Counted from the stretch's first letter, positions 1-8,664 are shown. The stretch: 64,000 nt of DNA from Ruminococcus flavefaciens FD-1 (GCA_000174895.1 ACOK01000094.1:1-64000); one strand, 5' to 3'. Made by a program: numbers and translations. Notes: generated from the sequence alone by a model not told the origin.

Positions 1-60
1 ATCAAAGCTCTTGCAAGTTCACTTATCGGTTCGGACGTATGGTATTTCTGGTGGGACTAA
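1..60 (+). CDS. C-terminal end of an unidentified protein (partial)
   Basis: Frame 1 is open from the left edge to a TAA at 58-60, giving 19 residues ending SDVWYFWWD. A strong hairpin terminator follows 14 bases later, which supports a real gene end. Too little is present to name the product. Confidence 0.5.
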   Translation: MKALASSLIGSDVWYFWWD

Positions 61-74
61 TATGCAATGTTATT

Positions 75-113
75 GCCCCAAATTGCAGCTTTATCTGCAA
101 TTTGGGGCATTTC
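75..113 (+). terminator. Rho-independent terminator of the left-edge gene
   Basis: A perfect 14-bp stem (75-88 with 95-108, arms GCCCCAAATTGCAG and CTGCAATTTGGGGC) closes a 6-base loop and is followed by ATTTCTTC. It lies directly after the TAA of the partial gene at the left edge. Confidence 0.8.
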
Positions 114-178
114 TTCAATAATCATATAGATGATATGGCTTTTAATAGCGCACGCCCTTCGCAGGTGCCGCATACGAT

Positions 179-207
179 TTGACATACAGTCCCAGATATT
201 ATATAAT
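179..207 (+). promoter_or_regulatory. Sigma-A promoter of the dockerin/protease gene
   Basis: TTGACA at 179-184 and TATAAT at 202-207 are both perfect consensus with 17-base spacing. They sit 36 bases before the ATG at 244, which has an AGGAGG ribosome site at 232-237. Confidence 0.85.
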
Positions 208-243
208 GTAATATACAGGATATTATATACCAGGAGGAATATT

Positions 244-1680
244 ATGAAAATCAAAAAAACAATTTCAGCATTGCTTTCACTTGCCATGTCAGCAGGACTA
301 ACAGCAAATGTTCTCAGTACTTCGTATCTGAATGTCAATGCCGAAACCAACACAGCAAAAACTGATTTTCTGCTCGGAGATGTAAACGGCAACGGAATGG
401 TCGATGCAGTGGATGCTTCGTCTGTTCTGACCTATTACGCCCAAACATCTACGGGAAAGGACGGCGGATTCACCAAAATTCAGATGAAAGCCGCTGACAT
501 GAACGAAAACGGCTTGGTCGATGCCACCGATGCTTCGGCTATCCTGACATTCTACGCTAAAAGTTCAGTGGATAACGGCGGTTCGTCGGGAACAGTCGAA
601 CTCAGTAATTTCAAGGCAAACGTCTGGGATATTTACATCAACACGGAAGAAAACGTAAAGTTCACAGTTGATGTTACCTCTGATGAAAAGCTTGCGGAAA
701 GAGCAGTCGCCCTCTACGATGACAGCGATAATTTAGTGGCGTATATGAATGATGACGGCAAAAACGGCGATGAGAAGGCGAATGATGGTGTCTATTCTGT
801 GGAAAAACTGCTCAGCGCTGATGCCCCTGTAAACATCGATTATTACGCAGCTGCTGATAATGTTAAAAGCGATGACTACAGAATTGTTTTTTATCGTGAT
901 CTTACAAAGGAGGATTTTGAAGGTTTTGATGCTGTAAGCGACGATCTCGTCGGCCTTTCTTTTGATGAAGTGTGCGATTATCTGGAGCATTCTGATAAGA
1001 TCGAATCATACAGTATCGATAACGATGCAGGTACTATTAAATACAGAACTGTTTATTGCATCAGCGGACTCTGGGAAAAGCCATCATCTGACTCCACAAA
1101 AACCTGGGGCGGTAATGGTTTAACCGTTCCGTTTAATAATGAAGAAAAATTCGATCAGGCATACAAAAATGCCGAGTCAGCATTTACAAACGGACAGCTT
1201 ATGCCAAGAGACCTGAACGGAAAGGGCGTTCTTTTACTGCAGCCTGCTGCAAGCACGATGGGAGATGAGTTCGGCAAGGAAGCGGCTAATTGTTTAGCAA
1301 AAGTATTGGATTGCAATGTTACTACTTTTCAGGATGATAAAGTTGATGTTGAGTTAATGACGAATCTTGATGGTTACGATATAGTTCTCGTTGAATCTCA
1401 CGGAATTGTTCATTTTGGAACAGAATATATTGAAACAGGAGAAAAATATAACTATTTTATAGATGGTATAATAATGCTTGAATCATTTTCTTCAGCTCCG
1501 TTTTCAGGAGAGATCATAGTTCCTTCAAAGGAGGATAAGAACTCTACCGAATATAGAATCTCAATTAATGCAAAAAAGTTTTTTGATCTGGTATATGGAT
1601 TCCAAGACGAGCCGTTCAAAGACTCATTATGGTTCTTTTCATCTTGTCACGGAATGGAAAAAGGAAAAATGGCTCAATAA
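244..1680 (+). CDS. Secreted dockerin protein with caspase-fold peptidase domain, N-terminal part (stopped by in-frame TAA)
   Basis: The start at 244 is set by AGGAGG at 232-237 and by a signal peptide (MKIKKTISALLSLAMSAG, ending near VNAE). Residues about 40-110 form a two-repeat dockerin (GDVNGNGMVDAVDASSVLTY, then DMNENGLVDATDASAILTF) that would dock the protein on a cellulosome scaffoldin. After a beta-rich linker, residues about 370-478 look like a clan CD (caspase/gingipain-fold) cysteine peptidase: LVESHG supplies the likely His and WFFSSCHG the likely Cys. The frame stops at TAA 1678-1680, a few residues after the Cys, yet the same frame continues as coherent protein at once. The peptidase assignment rests on motif spacing only. 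Product as written is probably truncated. Confidence 0.75.
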   Translation: MKIKKTISALLSLAMSAGLTANVLSTSYLNVNAETNTAKTDFLLGDVNGNGMVDAVDASSVLTYYAQTSTGKDGGFTKIQMKAADMNENGLVDATDASAILTFYAKSSVDNGGSSGTVELSNFKANVWDIYINTEENVKFTVDVTSDEKLAERAVALYDDSDNLVAYMNDDGKNGDEKANDGVYSVEKLLSADAPVNIDYYAAADNVKSDDYRIVFYRDLTKEDFEGFDAVSDDLVGLSFDEVCDYLEHSDKIESYSIDNDAGTIKYRTVYCISGLWEKPSSDSTKTWGGNGLTVPFNNEEKFDQAYKNAESAFTNGQLMPRDLNGKGVLLLQPAASTMGDEFGKEAANCLAKVLDCNVTTFQDDKVDVELMTNLDGYDIVLVESHGIVHFGTEYIETGEKYNYFIDGIIMLESFSSAPFSGEIIVPSKEDKNSTEYRISINAKKFFDLVYGFQDEPFKDSLWFFSSCHGMEKGKMAQ

Positions 1681-1683
1681 ATT

Positions 1684-2793
1684 GTGAATCATGGTGCAGA
1701 TGCCGTTATCGGCTTTTCAAATTCAGTATCAAATATTTATTATCAAAAAATGCTGTATGAAATAATGATAAACGGCATGGTATTATCAGGTGATACTTTG
1801 GGAAACAGCATTGATAGAGCAAAAGATTTACACGGCAAAAATGATCCCAATGTAAAATATGCTGAATCAGAGATCCGTTTAAAGGGCAATGAAAACTATT
1901 GTCTGACAGACAGGATTGAAATAGATTTTGATTTTCCGGAGGATACTCAGAATACAATAACGACAACAGTGCCGGTAGCCACAGCGACCACGATAACCAC
2001 AACAAAAGCAGCGTCCGAAATGCCGCCCGATATATTTGGCGAAAAAGTTTATTCCATGCCCGGGCCTATCTGTATATCGTTTTCTCCTATTGATGCGGGA
2101 ACCAACCATGATCCGAGAACGCTCGATATAATAACAAAGCTTTACAACGAGCTTGACGATTCCGATAAAGCAAAATACCATTCTTATTTAGGAGATATGC
2201 ACCTTGTCTTTGAACGTAAGCACACAAGAGATAATAGAATCGTAGGCGATTACGATTCGGTAAACGAGATCATAGAATGTGCAGAATCAATTGATAATAC
2301 TCTTGAGCTTTATGGAAAACAAGAAGTTTTTTATAACTTTTCTGATAATCTAGTACCCAATTCAACAACAAGTTATTTTAAAGATGTGAAATATCGTGCT
2401 GAACATGACAACGAACAATTTAATCTTTGTGCTGCTTTAGCTTATTCAAGTGATCTTGAAAAAGATTTTATCGGAGACAATCATACAATAATCACTATAA
2501 TAAAAGATAACTATTATTATCTATCTCATCAACCTTTTAAAAATATTACTGATTATATTACCACGGAAGAGAGAAATAATAACTACTTCATTAATCATCT
2601 GCAAAAAAATGGCAGTAATGGTAATGTAAGTACTGTATATTATATAATTGATATGCGTTCGGATTCAGTCAAGGATGAATATCTCGACAATATATGCAAG
2701 GAATCAGGCGGTAAATACATACAGTATTCAGAAGAAAACCTTGATAATCTGATAAAACTGATAAATGCAAGACGAGCTTATATTGATGAGTAA
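1684..2793 (+). CDS. Continuation of the interrupted dockerin/peptidase gene (C-terminal part)
   Basis: Same reading frame as the preceding gene, separated only by TAA-ATT. The sequence continues smoothly (VNHGADAVIGFSNSVS), the usual segment after the catalytic Cys strand in caspase-fold peptidases, followed by a Thr-rich linker and a second folded domain whose end (YIIDMRSDSVKDEYLDNI then SGGKYI) resembles the last helix and strand of a von Willebrand A-type fold. No ribosome binding site precedes the GTG at 1684, so independent translation is unlikely. I read 244-2793 as one gene carrying a nonsense codon; readthrough or sequence error are alternatives. Confidence 0.65.
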   Translation: MNHGADAVIGFSNSVSNIYYQKMLYEIMINGMVLSGDTLGNSIDRAKDLHGKNDPNVKYAESEIRLKGNENYCLTDRIEIDFDFPEDTQNTITTTVPVATATTITTTKAASEMPPDIFGEKVYSMPGPICISFSPIDAGTNHDPRTLDIITKLYNELDDSDKAKYHSYLGDMHLVFERKHTRDNRIVGDYDSVNEIIECAESIDNTLELYGKQEVFYNFSDNLVPNSTTSYFKDVKYRAEHDNEQFNLCAALAYSSDLEKDFIGDNHTIITIIKDNYYYLSHQPFKNITDYITTEERNNNYFINHLQKNGSNGNVSTVYYIIDMRSDSVKDEYLDNICKESGGKYIQYSEENLDNLIKLINARRAYIDE

Positions 2794-2813
2794 TCACGAC
2801 AATAATTCGTGAG

Positions 2814-2987
2814 ATGAAATCATTAGCGGCAATACCGGAAATGATAAACAGGTATCTGCCGAAAATGGAGTACTTGCTTACGATCAAACACAAATTCGGA
2901 AAGAATGCCGCTCTGAAAGGTACGAACTTCACGGAGGGTGCAACAGCGAAGGAGCGTAACCGGCAGAGCGGCGGACATAAGGCATAG
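2814..2987 (+). CDS. Short unknown protein (57 aa), possibly a fragment
   Basis: An ATG-to-TAG frame encoding a basic 57-residue peptide that ends TEGATAKERNRQSGGHKA. Composition and codon use look like real coding sequence, but no clear ribosome site precedes it and it starts 20 bases after the previous gene. It might be the C-terminal scrap of a mobile-element or phage protein. Function not recognised. Confidence 0.35.
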   Translation: MKSLAAIPEMINRYLPKMEYLLTIKHKFGKNAALKGTNFTEGATAKERNRQSGGHKA

Positions 2988-3003
2988 AAAGGACAATGTA
3001 TAT

Positions 3004-3453
3004 ATGAGATATACTGAAATCGACTTGCAAATTGAAGATATTATGTGGTTTGGAATAGATTTGAATGGTTATATTTTCTCTTGCACAACTGCTGGAACTG
3101 CGAATGTTCCTGAATTTGTCTGTAAAAGCAAGGAGCAAACTGAATTTCTTGCGGATTACTTCATAGAAAAACTGGAAAAGACAACGGCAGAAACCCTTGA
3201 AACATCTTATATCGATAATCCATTGATGAACGATGCGGTATTGCTTGCTCAAAAAGGAGTTTTTGTATTCGATGCTGTGACCAATAACATCGAACATAAC
3301 GGAGAATATGGTAAGATTGTTTCTCCAAAGACACCGATACAATATGTCGCATTACCTGATGATATTAAAAAGCTCCTGCAAGATCACATAGTTCCAGTTG
3401 ATGCAGCAAAAGAAAAATATATTTGTGTCAAGCACGCATACGAGAAAGACTGA
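3004..3453 (+). CDS. Hypothetical acidic protein, 149 aa
   Basis: The start at 3004 is chosen over upstream in-frame codons because AGAAAGGA lies at 2987-2993 and the residues upstream (MQQRRSVTGRAADIRH) read as noise. The protein is small, acidic and soluble, without signal peptide or membrane segment; it begins MRYTEIDLQIEDIMWFGID. The size and acidity resemble immunity proteins of polymorphic toxins, but no family was recognised and no toxin partner is adjacent, so this is only a suggestion. Confidence 0.65.
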   Translation: MRYTEIDLQIEDIMWFGIDLNGYIFSCTTAGTANVPEFVCKSKEQTEFLADYFIEKLEKTTAETLETSYIDNPLMNDAVLLAQKGVFVFDAVTNNIEHNGEYGKIVSPKTPIQYVALPDDIKKLLQDHIVPVDAAKEKYICVKHAYEKD

Positions 3454-3525
3454 GTATTATGGATAACTATGAAGATATAAAGCACCTCACCCGTATTACT
3501 ACCACGGCACAAAGGAAAACACAGT

Positions 3526-3780
3526 ATGAAACTCACAATGCTCGGAACAGGCAATGCACTTGTGACGGAGTGCTACAACACCTGTTTCATTCTGGACGAT
3601 AACAGACAGTATTTCATGGTGGACGGCGGCGGAAATGCCGTTCTGACACAGATAAAACACGCTGGCTACAACTGGATGGATATGCGGCATATTTTTGTGA
3701 CTCACAAGCACGTCGATCACCTCCTGGGTATACCTTCAACAGCATTCCGAATCATGTGGATGTGGCTGCTATCAAGTTGA
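3526..3780 (+). pseudogene. Truncated metallo-beta-lactamase-fold hydrolase (ribonuclease Z-like) remnant
   Basis: The first about 68 residues are a clear MBL-fold N terminus: MKLTMLGTGNALVTECYNTC, then FMVDGGGN and the metal-binding motif THKHVDH. Family members run about 250-300 residues, but here the fold stops right after VDHLLG and the frame ends 15 codons later in unrelated sequence. A different frame across 3725-3780 reads GYTFNSIPNHVDVAAIKLN and then stops, which may be the tail of another gene joined by a deletion. The metal-site His motif is present but the remainder of the active site is missing. Confidence 0.75.
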
Positions 3781-3822
3781 ACTGAAAACTAATAGCTAAA
3801 CACCAGCAGAAAAATGAATAGT

Positions 3823-3854
3823 TAAGAACCTGTTCCTATGTGGACAGGTTCTAA
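3823..3854. repeat. Collapsed copy of a 161-bp inverted-repeat element (ends only)
   Basis: TAA at 3823-3825, GAACCTGT at 3826-3833, then TCCTATGTGGACAGGTTC at 3834-3851 and TAA at 3852-3854. The two ends match the termini of the element at 9977-10137, and both copies are flanked by TAA. The interior has been lost. Confidence 0.7.
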
Positions 3855-3855
3855 G

Positions 3856-3897
3856 AAAGACCTGAGAAATGTTCACACCAGCATTTCTCAGGTCTTT
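3856..3897. terminator. Perfect 16-bp hairpin, likely bidirectional terminator
   Basis: AAAGACCTGAGAAATG (3856-3871) pairs perfectly with CATTTCTCAGGTCTTT (3882-3897) around a 10-base loop. The run of T at the right and of A at the left would serve as a terminator on either strand. It abuts the collapsed repeat. Confidence 0.6.
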
Positions 3898-4066
3898 TCT
3901 ATTCAGGCAGATAGTTTTCCGCTCTGCAGGCTCGGACGGCTCTGAGGGGGGATCTTCGTCTGATGGCATAGGAAAACGCTTTGCAAACCGGATATCTTCC
4001 TCTGAAGCATGGTAAGGCACCATTTCCCAGCGTTGGGTCTTATCGGGAGCATACATCGCATATTAA
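3898..4066. other. Spacer between two inverted-repeat elements, no convincing gene
   Basis: A minus-strand frame here (4056 down into the hairpin) reads YAPDKTQRWEMVPYHASEED and later PSDEDPPSEPSEPAERK. It has protein-like composition but no start signal, and it runs into the terminator and repeat sequence. It may be the tail of a displaced gene. Nothing else recognised. Confidence 0.3.
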
Positions 4067-4240
4067 AGGCAACACCGCACAAAGCACACCTGACGGCTTT
4101 GCATTGAATCTGCGGACATATTTTCCGTCATCTTGCACAGAAATTCCTTGACATACGATAGTATGCCTGCTAAATTTCTATACAATCTGACGAAAAATCT
4201 GTCACAGCATCTTCAGCACAAGCTTTGTGCGGTGTTGCCT
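4067..4240. repeat. MITE-like element with 19-bp perfect terminal inverted repeats
   Basis: AGGCAACACCGCACAAAGC at 4067-4085 is the exact reverse complement of GCTTTGTGCGGTGTTGCCT at 4222-4240. The 174-bp interior has no gene and is itself partly palindromic (GACATAC-GATA-GTATGCC at the centre, with AGAAATT/AAATTTCT further out), so the whole element can fold into one long hairpin. Such size and structure fit a non-autonomous transposable element. No matching transposase is in the window. Confidence 0.8.
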
Positions 4241-4360
4241 AAAACTTGTCATCAATATAATAGAACGATACCTCATATTCAAAATCAGCAGCAGGCTGTA
4301 TCAGATAAACATGGCCCTGATGCAGGGAGAAGCGAAATCTCGGCTTTGTCATCAGGACTG

Positions 4361-4377
4361 ATAATTTCTGAAATTAT
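4361..4377. promoter_or_regulatory. Dyad upstream of the metNIQ promoter, possible regulator site
   Basis: ATAATTTC-T-GAAATTAT is a perfect 8-bp inverted repeat about a single central base, ending 35 bases before the -35 element at 4413. Position fits an activator or repressor site for the metNIQ operon. The regulator is not identified. Confidence 0.45.
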
Positions 4378-4412
4378 AATTATATAATAGAATTCATGCT
4401 AAGAAAGATGTA

Positions 4413-4442
4413 TTGGACAAATACGCAGTAATCAGCTATAAT
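4413..4442 (+). promoter_or_regulatory. Promoter of the metNIQ/nitrogenase-like operon
   Basis: TTGGAC at 4413-4418 and TATAAT at 4437-4442 with 18-base spacing. The ATG of metN is 34 bases further on, preceded by AAAGGAGA. The leader is too short for an S-box or T-box riboswitch, the usual controls of metNIQ in Bacillota. Confidence 0.65.
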
Positions 4443-4476
4443 AAACACATGAAAACACGAAAGGAGAGAAGAAATA

Positions 4477-5553
4477 ATGATAGTGCTTGATAAAGTCAGA
4501 AAAAAATTCACGGCACAAGGAAAAGAAATATATGCTGTGGATAATGTAAGTCTTCATATCAAAAAAGGAGAAATATATGGCATTATCGGTTTTTCCGGTG
4601 CAGGAAAATCCACTCTTGTACGATGTATCAACCGGCTTGAAAAACCGGAACACGGAAGTATATTTGTTGACGGTGAAGACATTGTAAAAATGCATGGTAA
4701 AAGTTTGCGGAACAAACGCAGAAAGATAGGAATGATATTCCAGCATTTCAATTTGTTTTCTTCCAGAAATGTATATCAGAATGTATCTTATCCGCTTAAA
4801 TATCAAGGCATCAATAAAACTGATATTGAACGAAAAGTTATGGAACTGCTTGAAATTGTTGATATTGCAGAAAAAAGAAATGCATATCCTTCACAACTCA
4901 GCGGCGGTCAGAAACAGCGTGTTGCAATTGCAAGAGCATTGGCTAATGACCCTAAAATACTGCTTTGCGATGAGGCAACAAGTGCGCTTGATCCGCAGAC
5001 TACACTTTCAATATTGAAGCTCTTACGCAAAATAAACATGACACTCGGAATAACCATTGTACTTATCACACATGAAATGAGTGTCATTAAAGAAGTCTGC
5101 GATCGTGTTGCTGTAATGGAAAATGGAAAAGTTGTTGAGGAAGGTGATGTGTTCGGTATCTTTTCAACGCCTGAACATCCCGTGACGAAGCGCTTTATCG
5201 AAACTACCACAAATCTTTCTAAAATAAACACAATGGTTGATGAAGATTCTCCGCTGCTACATCTTCATCCGGGTCAGAAATTAGTAAGGCTTAAATATCT
5301 TACTCCCGGAATTTCTGAAGCACTTATCTCGGAACTGGCGGAAACATATCATGTCAAAGCAAATATTATATTTGCAAATGTAGAGATAATCGGCGAACAT
5401 CCGCTTGGCGGACTTGCCGCAATACTCACAGGCAGATCGGAAGACATCGAAGAAGCATTTAATTATCTGGAAAAAAGGCAGATAGGAGTGGAGGTGATAA
5501 AAGATGCAGGAATTATTGACACAGTTGTTTCCGAATGTAATGGAAAAGCCTGA
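4477..5553 (+). CDS. metN: Methionine ABC importer, ATP-binding subunit MetN
   Basis: Energises uptake of methionine (D/L, or related sulfur compounds) at the cytoplasmic face of the membrane. The 358-residue protein has Walker A GFSGAGKST (about residues 38-46), Q-loop MIFQHFNLF, signature LSGGQKQRVAIARAL (about 141-155), Walker B ILLCDEATSALD and H-loop LITHEMSV. The C-terminal 80 residues form the NIL/ACT-like domain typical of MetN, where internal methionine causes trans-inhibition. The start has AAAGGAGA upstream. Its 3' end overlaps metI by 50 bases, so the two are translationally coupled. First gene of a five-gene operon that ends with two nitrogenase-like subunits. Confidence 0.93.
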   Translation: MIVLDKVRKKFTAQGKEIYAVDNVSLHIKKGEIYGIIGFSGAGKSTLVRCINRLEKPEHGSIFVDGEDIVKMHGKSLRNKRRKIGMIFQHFNLFSSRNVYQNVSYPLKYQGINKTDIERKVMELLEIVDIAEKRNAYPSQLSGGQKQRVAIARALANDPKILLCDEATSALDPQTTLSILKLLRKINMTLGITIVLITHEMSVIKEVCDRVAVMENGKVVEEGDVFGIFSTPEHPVTKRFIETTTNLSKINTMVDEDSPLLHLHPGQKLVRLKYLTPGISEALISELAETYHVKANIIFANVEIIGEHPLGGLAAILTGRSEDIEEAFNYLEKRQIGVEVIKDAGIIDTVVSECNGKA

Positions 5554-6184
5554 TAAATACTGGGATAGTCTCTCAGATACGCTGATAATGACAGTATGGA
5601 GCGGAAGTATCGCTTTTATTATCGGAGGGATATTGGGAATTATGATAGTTATAACGAGAAAAGGCGGTATACTTGAGAATAACGTCATTTTCAGAATACT
5701 TGATGCCGTTATCAACTTTTTCAGATCCATCCCGTTTATAATAATGCTTGCGGGACTTATTGGTCTTACACGTTTTATAATGGGAACAGCGATCGGTGTT
5801 AAGGGAGCAATAGTTCCGCTTGTATTTGGCACAGCACCATTTTACGCACGTCAGACAGAACAGGCACTTTCAGAGATCGACAGTGGTCTTATTGAAGCGG
5901 CACAGTCAATGGGGGAAAGTGTTCCGAAAATAATATTCAGGGTATATCTGAAAGAAAGCGTACCGTCGATCATACGAGGAACAACACTTACTGTCATCAG
6001 TCTGATAGGACTTACTGCAATGGCAGGAGCGGTAGGCGCAGGCGGTATAGGAGATTTTGCAATACGCTACGGTTATAACCGTAATCAATTTGATGTAACA
6101 CTTGTATCGGTTGTTACACTTGTCATTTTGGTCGGAGCGGTACAGCTTATCGGTGGATTTATTGTGAGAAAAACTTCAAAATAA
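5504..6184 (+). CDS. metI: Methionine ABC importer, permease MetI
   Basis: A 226-residue integral membrane permease with about five transmembrane segments and the EAA-type loop that contacts MetN (EAAQSMGESVPKIIFRVYLKE). The C-terminal half (SLIGLTAMAGAVGAGGIGDF) is highly typical of MetI. The ATG at 5504 lies inside the end of metN, preceded by GGAGTGGAGGTGAT. Works with MetN and the lipoprotein MetQ encoded next. Confidence 0.93.
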   Translation: MQELLTQLFPNVMEKPDKYWDSLSDTLIMTVWSGSIAFIIGGILGIMIVITRKGGILENNVIFRILDAVINFFRSIPFIIMLAGLIGLTRFIMGTAIGVKGAIVPLVFGTAPFYARQTEQALSEIDSGLIEAAQSMGESVPKIIFRVYLKESVPSIIRGTTLTVISLIGLTAMAGAVGAGGIGDFAIRYGYNRNQFDVTLVSVVTLVILVGAVQLIGGFIVRKTSK

Positions 6185-6202
6185 ACCAAAGGAGTAATCA
6201 AC

Positions 6203-7087
6203 ATGAAAAAAATAAAGAAAAACATATTTATCTGTTCAATACTTGCATCTGTATCCCTTCTTCTGACAGGATGCGGTGCTTCTGAAAACACACAGGGCAA
6301 TTCTGCAAATCATCAGCTTAATAACAAAAACTCCGCAGAATCAAAAGAAGAACCCATTATCGTAACTGTCGGAGTTGTCGGAGAAAACAAAGAAGAATGG
6401 GATAAGGTAAATGAAAATCTTGCCTCCGAAAATATACAGGTCAAGCTCGTTGAGTTTTCGGATTACAATACACCAAACCGTGCGCTTAATGATGGCGAGA
6501 TCGATCTTGATGCTTTTCAGCACTATGCATTTTTCAATAATGAGATCGATGAATTCGGCTATGATCTTGTATCTATTGGTGATACAATGATAGCTCAGCT
6601 AAATCTTTATTCAGATAAAATTTCTTCTCCGGACGAATTAAAAGAGGGCGATTCCATTGCAATTCCGAATGATGTGACAAACGGAGGCAGAGCGCTGAAA
6701 AATATTGAGACTATCGGATTGATAGAACTTGATCCGAGTGCAGGCTATACTCCATCTGTGGACGATATAACAAAAAATGATCTGAAACTTGAATTCGTTG
6801 AACTTGATGCTTCAACGATCGTTCCTGCACTTCCTGATGTTACAGCGGCTATCATCAACGGAAATTATGTTGTTGACAACGGAATGGATCCGTCAGATGC
6901 GATATGGCAGGAATCTCTTGCGGATCTTAAACCTGATAATCCGTATAAGAATCTCATCGCAGCACGTACAGAGGATAAGGATAACGAGATATATCATAAA
7001 GTGGTTGAAGCATATCAGCAGAAAAATGTTGCTGAAGTTATTCTGAATAAGTATAACCATGCTTATGTTCCTTGCTTTGAATACTAA
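6203..7087 (+). CDS. metQ: Methionine-binding lipoprotein MetQ (NlpA family)
   Basis: Extracytoplasmic substrate-binding lipoprotein of the MetNIQ importer. Lipoprotein signal peptide with lipobox LLTGC (Cys about residue 24) anchors it to the outer face of the membrane. The mature part has the NlpA-family landmarks VTVGVVGENKEEWDKV, DGEIDLDAFQHYAFF and IAIPNDVTNGGRALK. Length 294 residues is slightly above the usual 270. Starts 18 bases after metI with AAAGGAG upstream, and is followed 17 bases later by the nitrogenase-like genes. Whether the ligand is methionine or another methylthio compound cannot be told from sequence. Confidence 0.92.
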   Translation: MKKIKKNIFICSILASVSLLLTGCGASENTQGNSANHQLNNKNSAESKEEPIIVTVGVVGENKEEWDKVNENLASENIQVKLVEFSDYNTPNRALNDGEIDLDAFQHYAFFNNEIDEFGYDLVSIGDTMIAQLNLYSDKISSPDELKEGDSIAIPNDVTNGGRALKNIETIGLIELDPSAGYTPSVDDITKNDLKLEFVELDASTIVPALPDVTAAIINGNYVVDNGMDPSDAIWQESLADLKPDNPYKNLIAARTEDKDNEIYHKVVEAYQQKNVAEVILNKYNHAYVPCFEY

Positions 7088-7104
7088 TAAAATGAGGGAT
7101 AGAA

Positions 7105-8664
7105 ATGTCAAAAAAAATCAATCTTGAACTTGACACACCTCAAAACCGAGAAATGCGTCTGGGTTCGATCATTGCATGGGATGGCAGTGCATCTGAGCTT
7201 GTGGAAGAATCAGATTATTCAAAAAGAAGCTGTGCAGGAAAATGCGGAAAATCATGTCGATTATGCGAGCTTAGTGTACCATTTCAGCAGAGCAGTATGT
7301 GTTCACAGCAAATTGCAACTTGTCAGGCAGGCAATCTTACGGATTGTATACTTATACATCATTCGCCTATCGGATGTTCAGGAAGAAGTCCGATATATGA
7401 ACAGACATTCCGCAGAGGATTAAAAAGAAAGGGGATAGACCCGTTCAGTGTACGGATAATATCAACAAATCTTCTTGAAAAGGATATGGTATTCGGAGCG
7501 GCAGAAAAGCTGCGCCGTACCGCAAGAGAAGCATTTGAACGCTATTCACCGAAGGCAGTATTCATCAATATGTCCTGTACGACTGCGATCATTGGTGAGG
7601 ATCTTACAAGTATAGCTGAAGAACTTGAAGATGAACTTGGTGTTCCTGTTATCCCGCTTCACTGTGAAGGATTCCGATCAAAGCACTGGAGTACGGGATT
7701 TGACATCGTTCAGCACGGGGTCGTGCGTCAGATTGCCAACAAAAATCCCCAAAAGCAGAATGATCTGATAAATATTATCGCATTATGGGGAACAGATTAT
7801 TTTACTGATATGCTAAAACCTCTCGGACTGAGGGTGAACTATATCATGGAAATAGCATCATTTGCAGAATTACAGCAGATATCGGAAGCTGCGGCAACAA
7901 CAACATTCTGTCATACGCTCGGTTCATATATGGCAACTGCTCTTGAGGAAAAATTCGGAGTTCCGCAGATAAAAGCATCTCAGCCATATGGTATCAAAGG
8001 AACAGATGAATGGCTTCGTGCGATCGCAAAAACTGTCGGAAAAGAAGCCAAAGCTGAAGAATACATAAAAGCCGAGCATGAACGTATAAAACCTGAGCTG
8101 GAAAAGCTGCGCTCGCTGCTGAAAGGAAAAACAGGCTATGTACTGACAGGTTCGGCTTATGCACACGGTCTGATATCTGTTCTTCGTGAACTTGGAATGG
8201 AAGTTCCGGGATCGCTTGTATTCCATCATGATCCTGTATATGACAGCGGAAGCGAAGAACAGGATACATTAAAAAACCTTGTAAATAATTATGGTGATAT
8301 ACCGCATTTTACTGTAAGCAAGACACAGCCATTCCAGACTCCGCAGTTATTCCGCAGAACACCTGTGGATATTGTTATAGTTCGTCACGGCGGTATAGCA
8401 CCCGATCTTGCAAAGCAGGGCATAGTTTCTTTTGTAATGGGCGACGAGCATCTGCCTTTGGGATATGATGGTATCCTCAGGCTTGGAAAAGCGATACTTG
8501 CCACACTTCCACGTCGCAGATTCAATCAGGTACTTAAACGTCACGTCAGCTCTGTATATACTGATTGGTGGCTTTCACAGGATGACCCGTTTCTTTTGTC
8601 AAATCATCCTGAAGTACTGAAGGAGGAAAATAAAAATGACGAATACAAAGCGATCGGAGCATAG
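7105..8664 (+). CDS. Nitrogenase component 1-like oxidoreductase subunit (NifD/NifE-like) with extra N-terminal cysteine motif
   Basis: Member of the nitrogenase component 1 superfamily (NifD/NifK, BchN/B, CfbD, methylthio-alkane reductase). The 519-residue protein carries the P-cluster-type cysteines: HHSPIGCSG (Cys91) and FINMSCTTAIIGEDL (Cys158), with Cys66/73/81 nearby. In addition it has CX3CX3CX2C at Cys43, 47, 51 and 54, which could ligate another FeS cluster and is absent from canonical NifD. Start at 7105 is supported by GAGGGA at 7093-7098. It overlaps the next, related subunit by 29 bases, so a heteromer is likely. No NifH-like ATPase, cofactor gene or nifB is in the window. Co-transcription with metNIQ points to sulfur-compound metabolism rather than nitrogen fixation (inference). 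Confidence 0.85.
   Translation: MSKKINLELDTPQNREMRLGSIIAWDGSASELVEESDYSKRSCAGKCGKSCRLCELSVPFQQSSMCSQQIATCQAGNLTDCILIHHSPIGCSGRSPIYEQTFRRGLKRKGIDPFSVRIISTNLLEKDMVFGAAEKLRRTAREAFERYSPKAVFINMSCTTAIIGEDLTSIAEELEDELGVPVIPLHCEGFRSKHWSTGFDIVQHGVVRQIANKNPQKQNDLINIIALWGTDYFTDMLKPLGLRVNYIMEIASFAELQQISEAAATTTFCHTLGSYMATALEEKFGVPQIKASQPYGIKGTDEWLRAIAKTVGKEAKAEEYIKAEHERIKPELEKLRSLLKGKTGYVLTGSAYAHGLISVLRELGMEVPGSLVFHHDPVYDSGSEEQDTLKNLVNNYGDIPHFTVSKTQPFQTPQLFRRTPVDIVIVRHGGIAPDLAKQGIVSFVMGDEHLPLGYDGILRLGKAILATLPRRRFNQVLKRHVSSVYTDWWLSQDDPFLLSNHPEVLKEENKNDEYKAIGA

Noticed and set aside
4439-4477. Possible S-box or T-box riboswitch before metN
   Set aside because: Only about 30 bases lie between the predicted transcription start and the ATG, too few for either.
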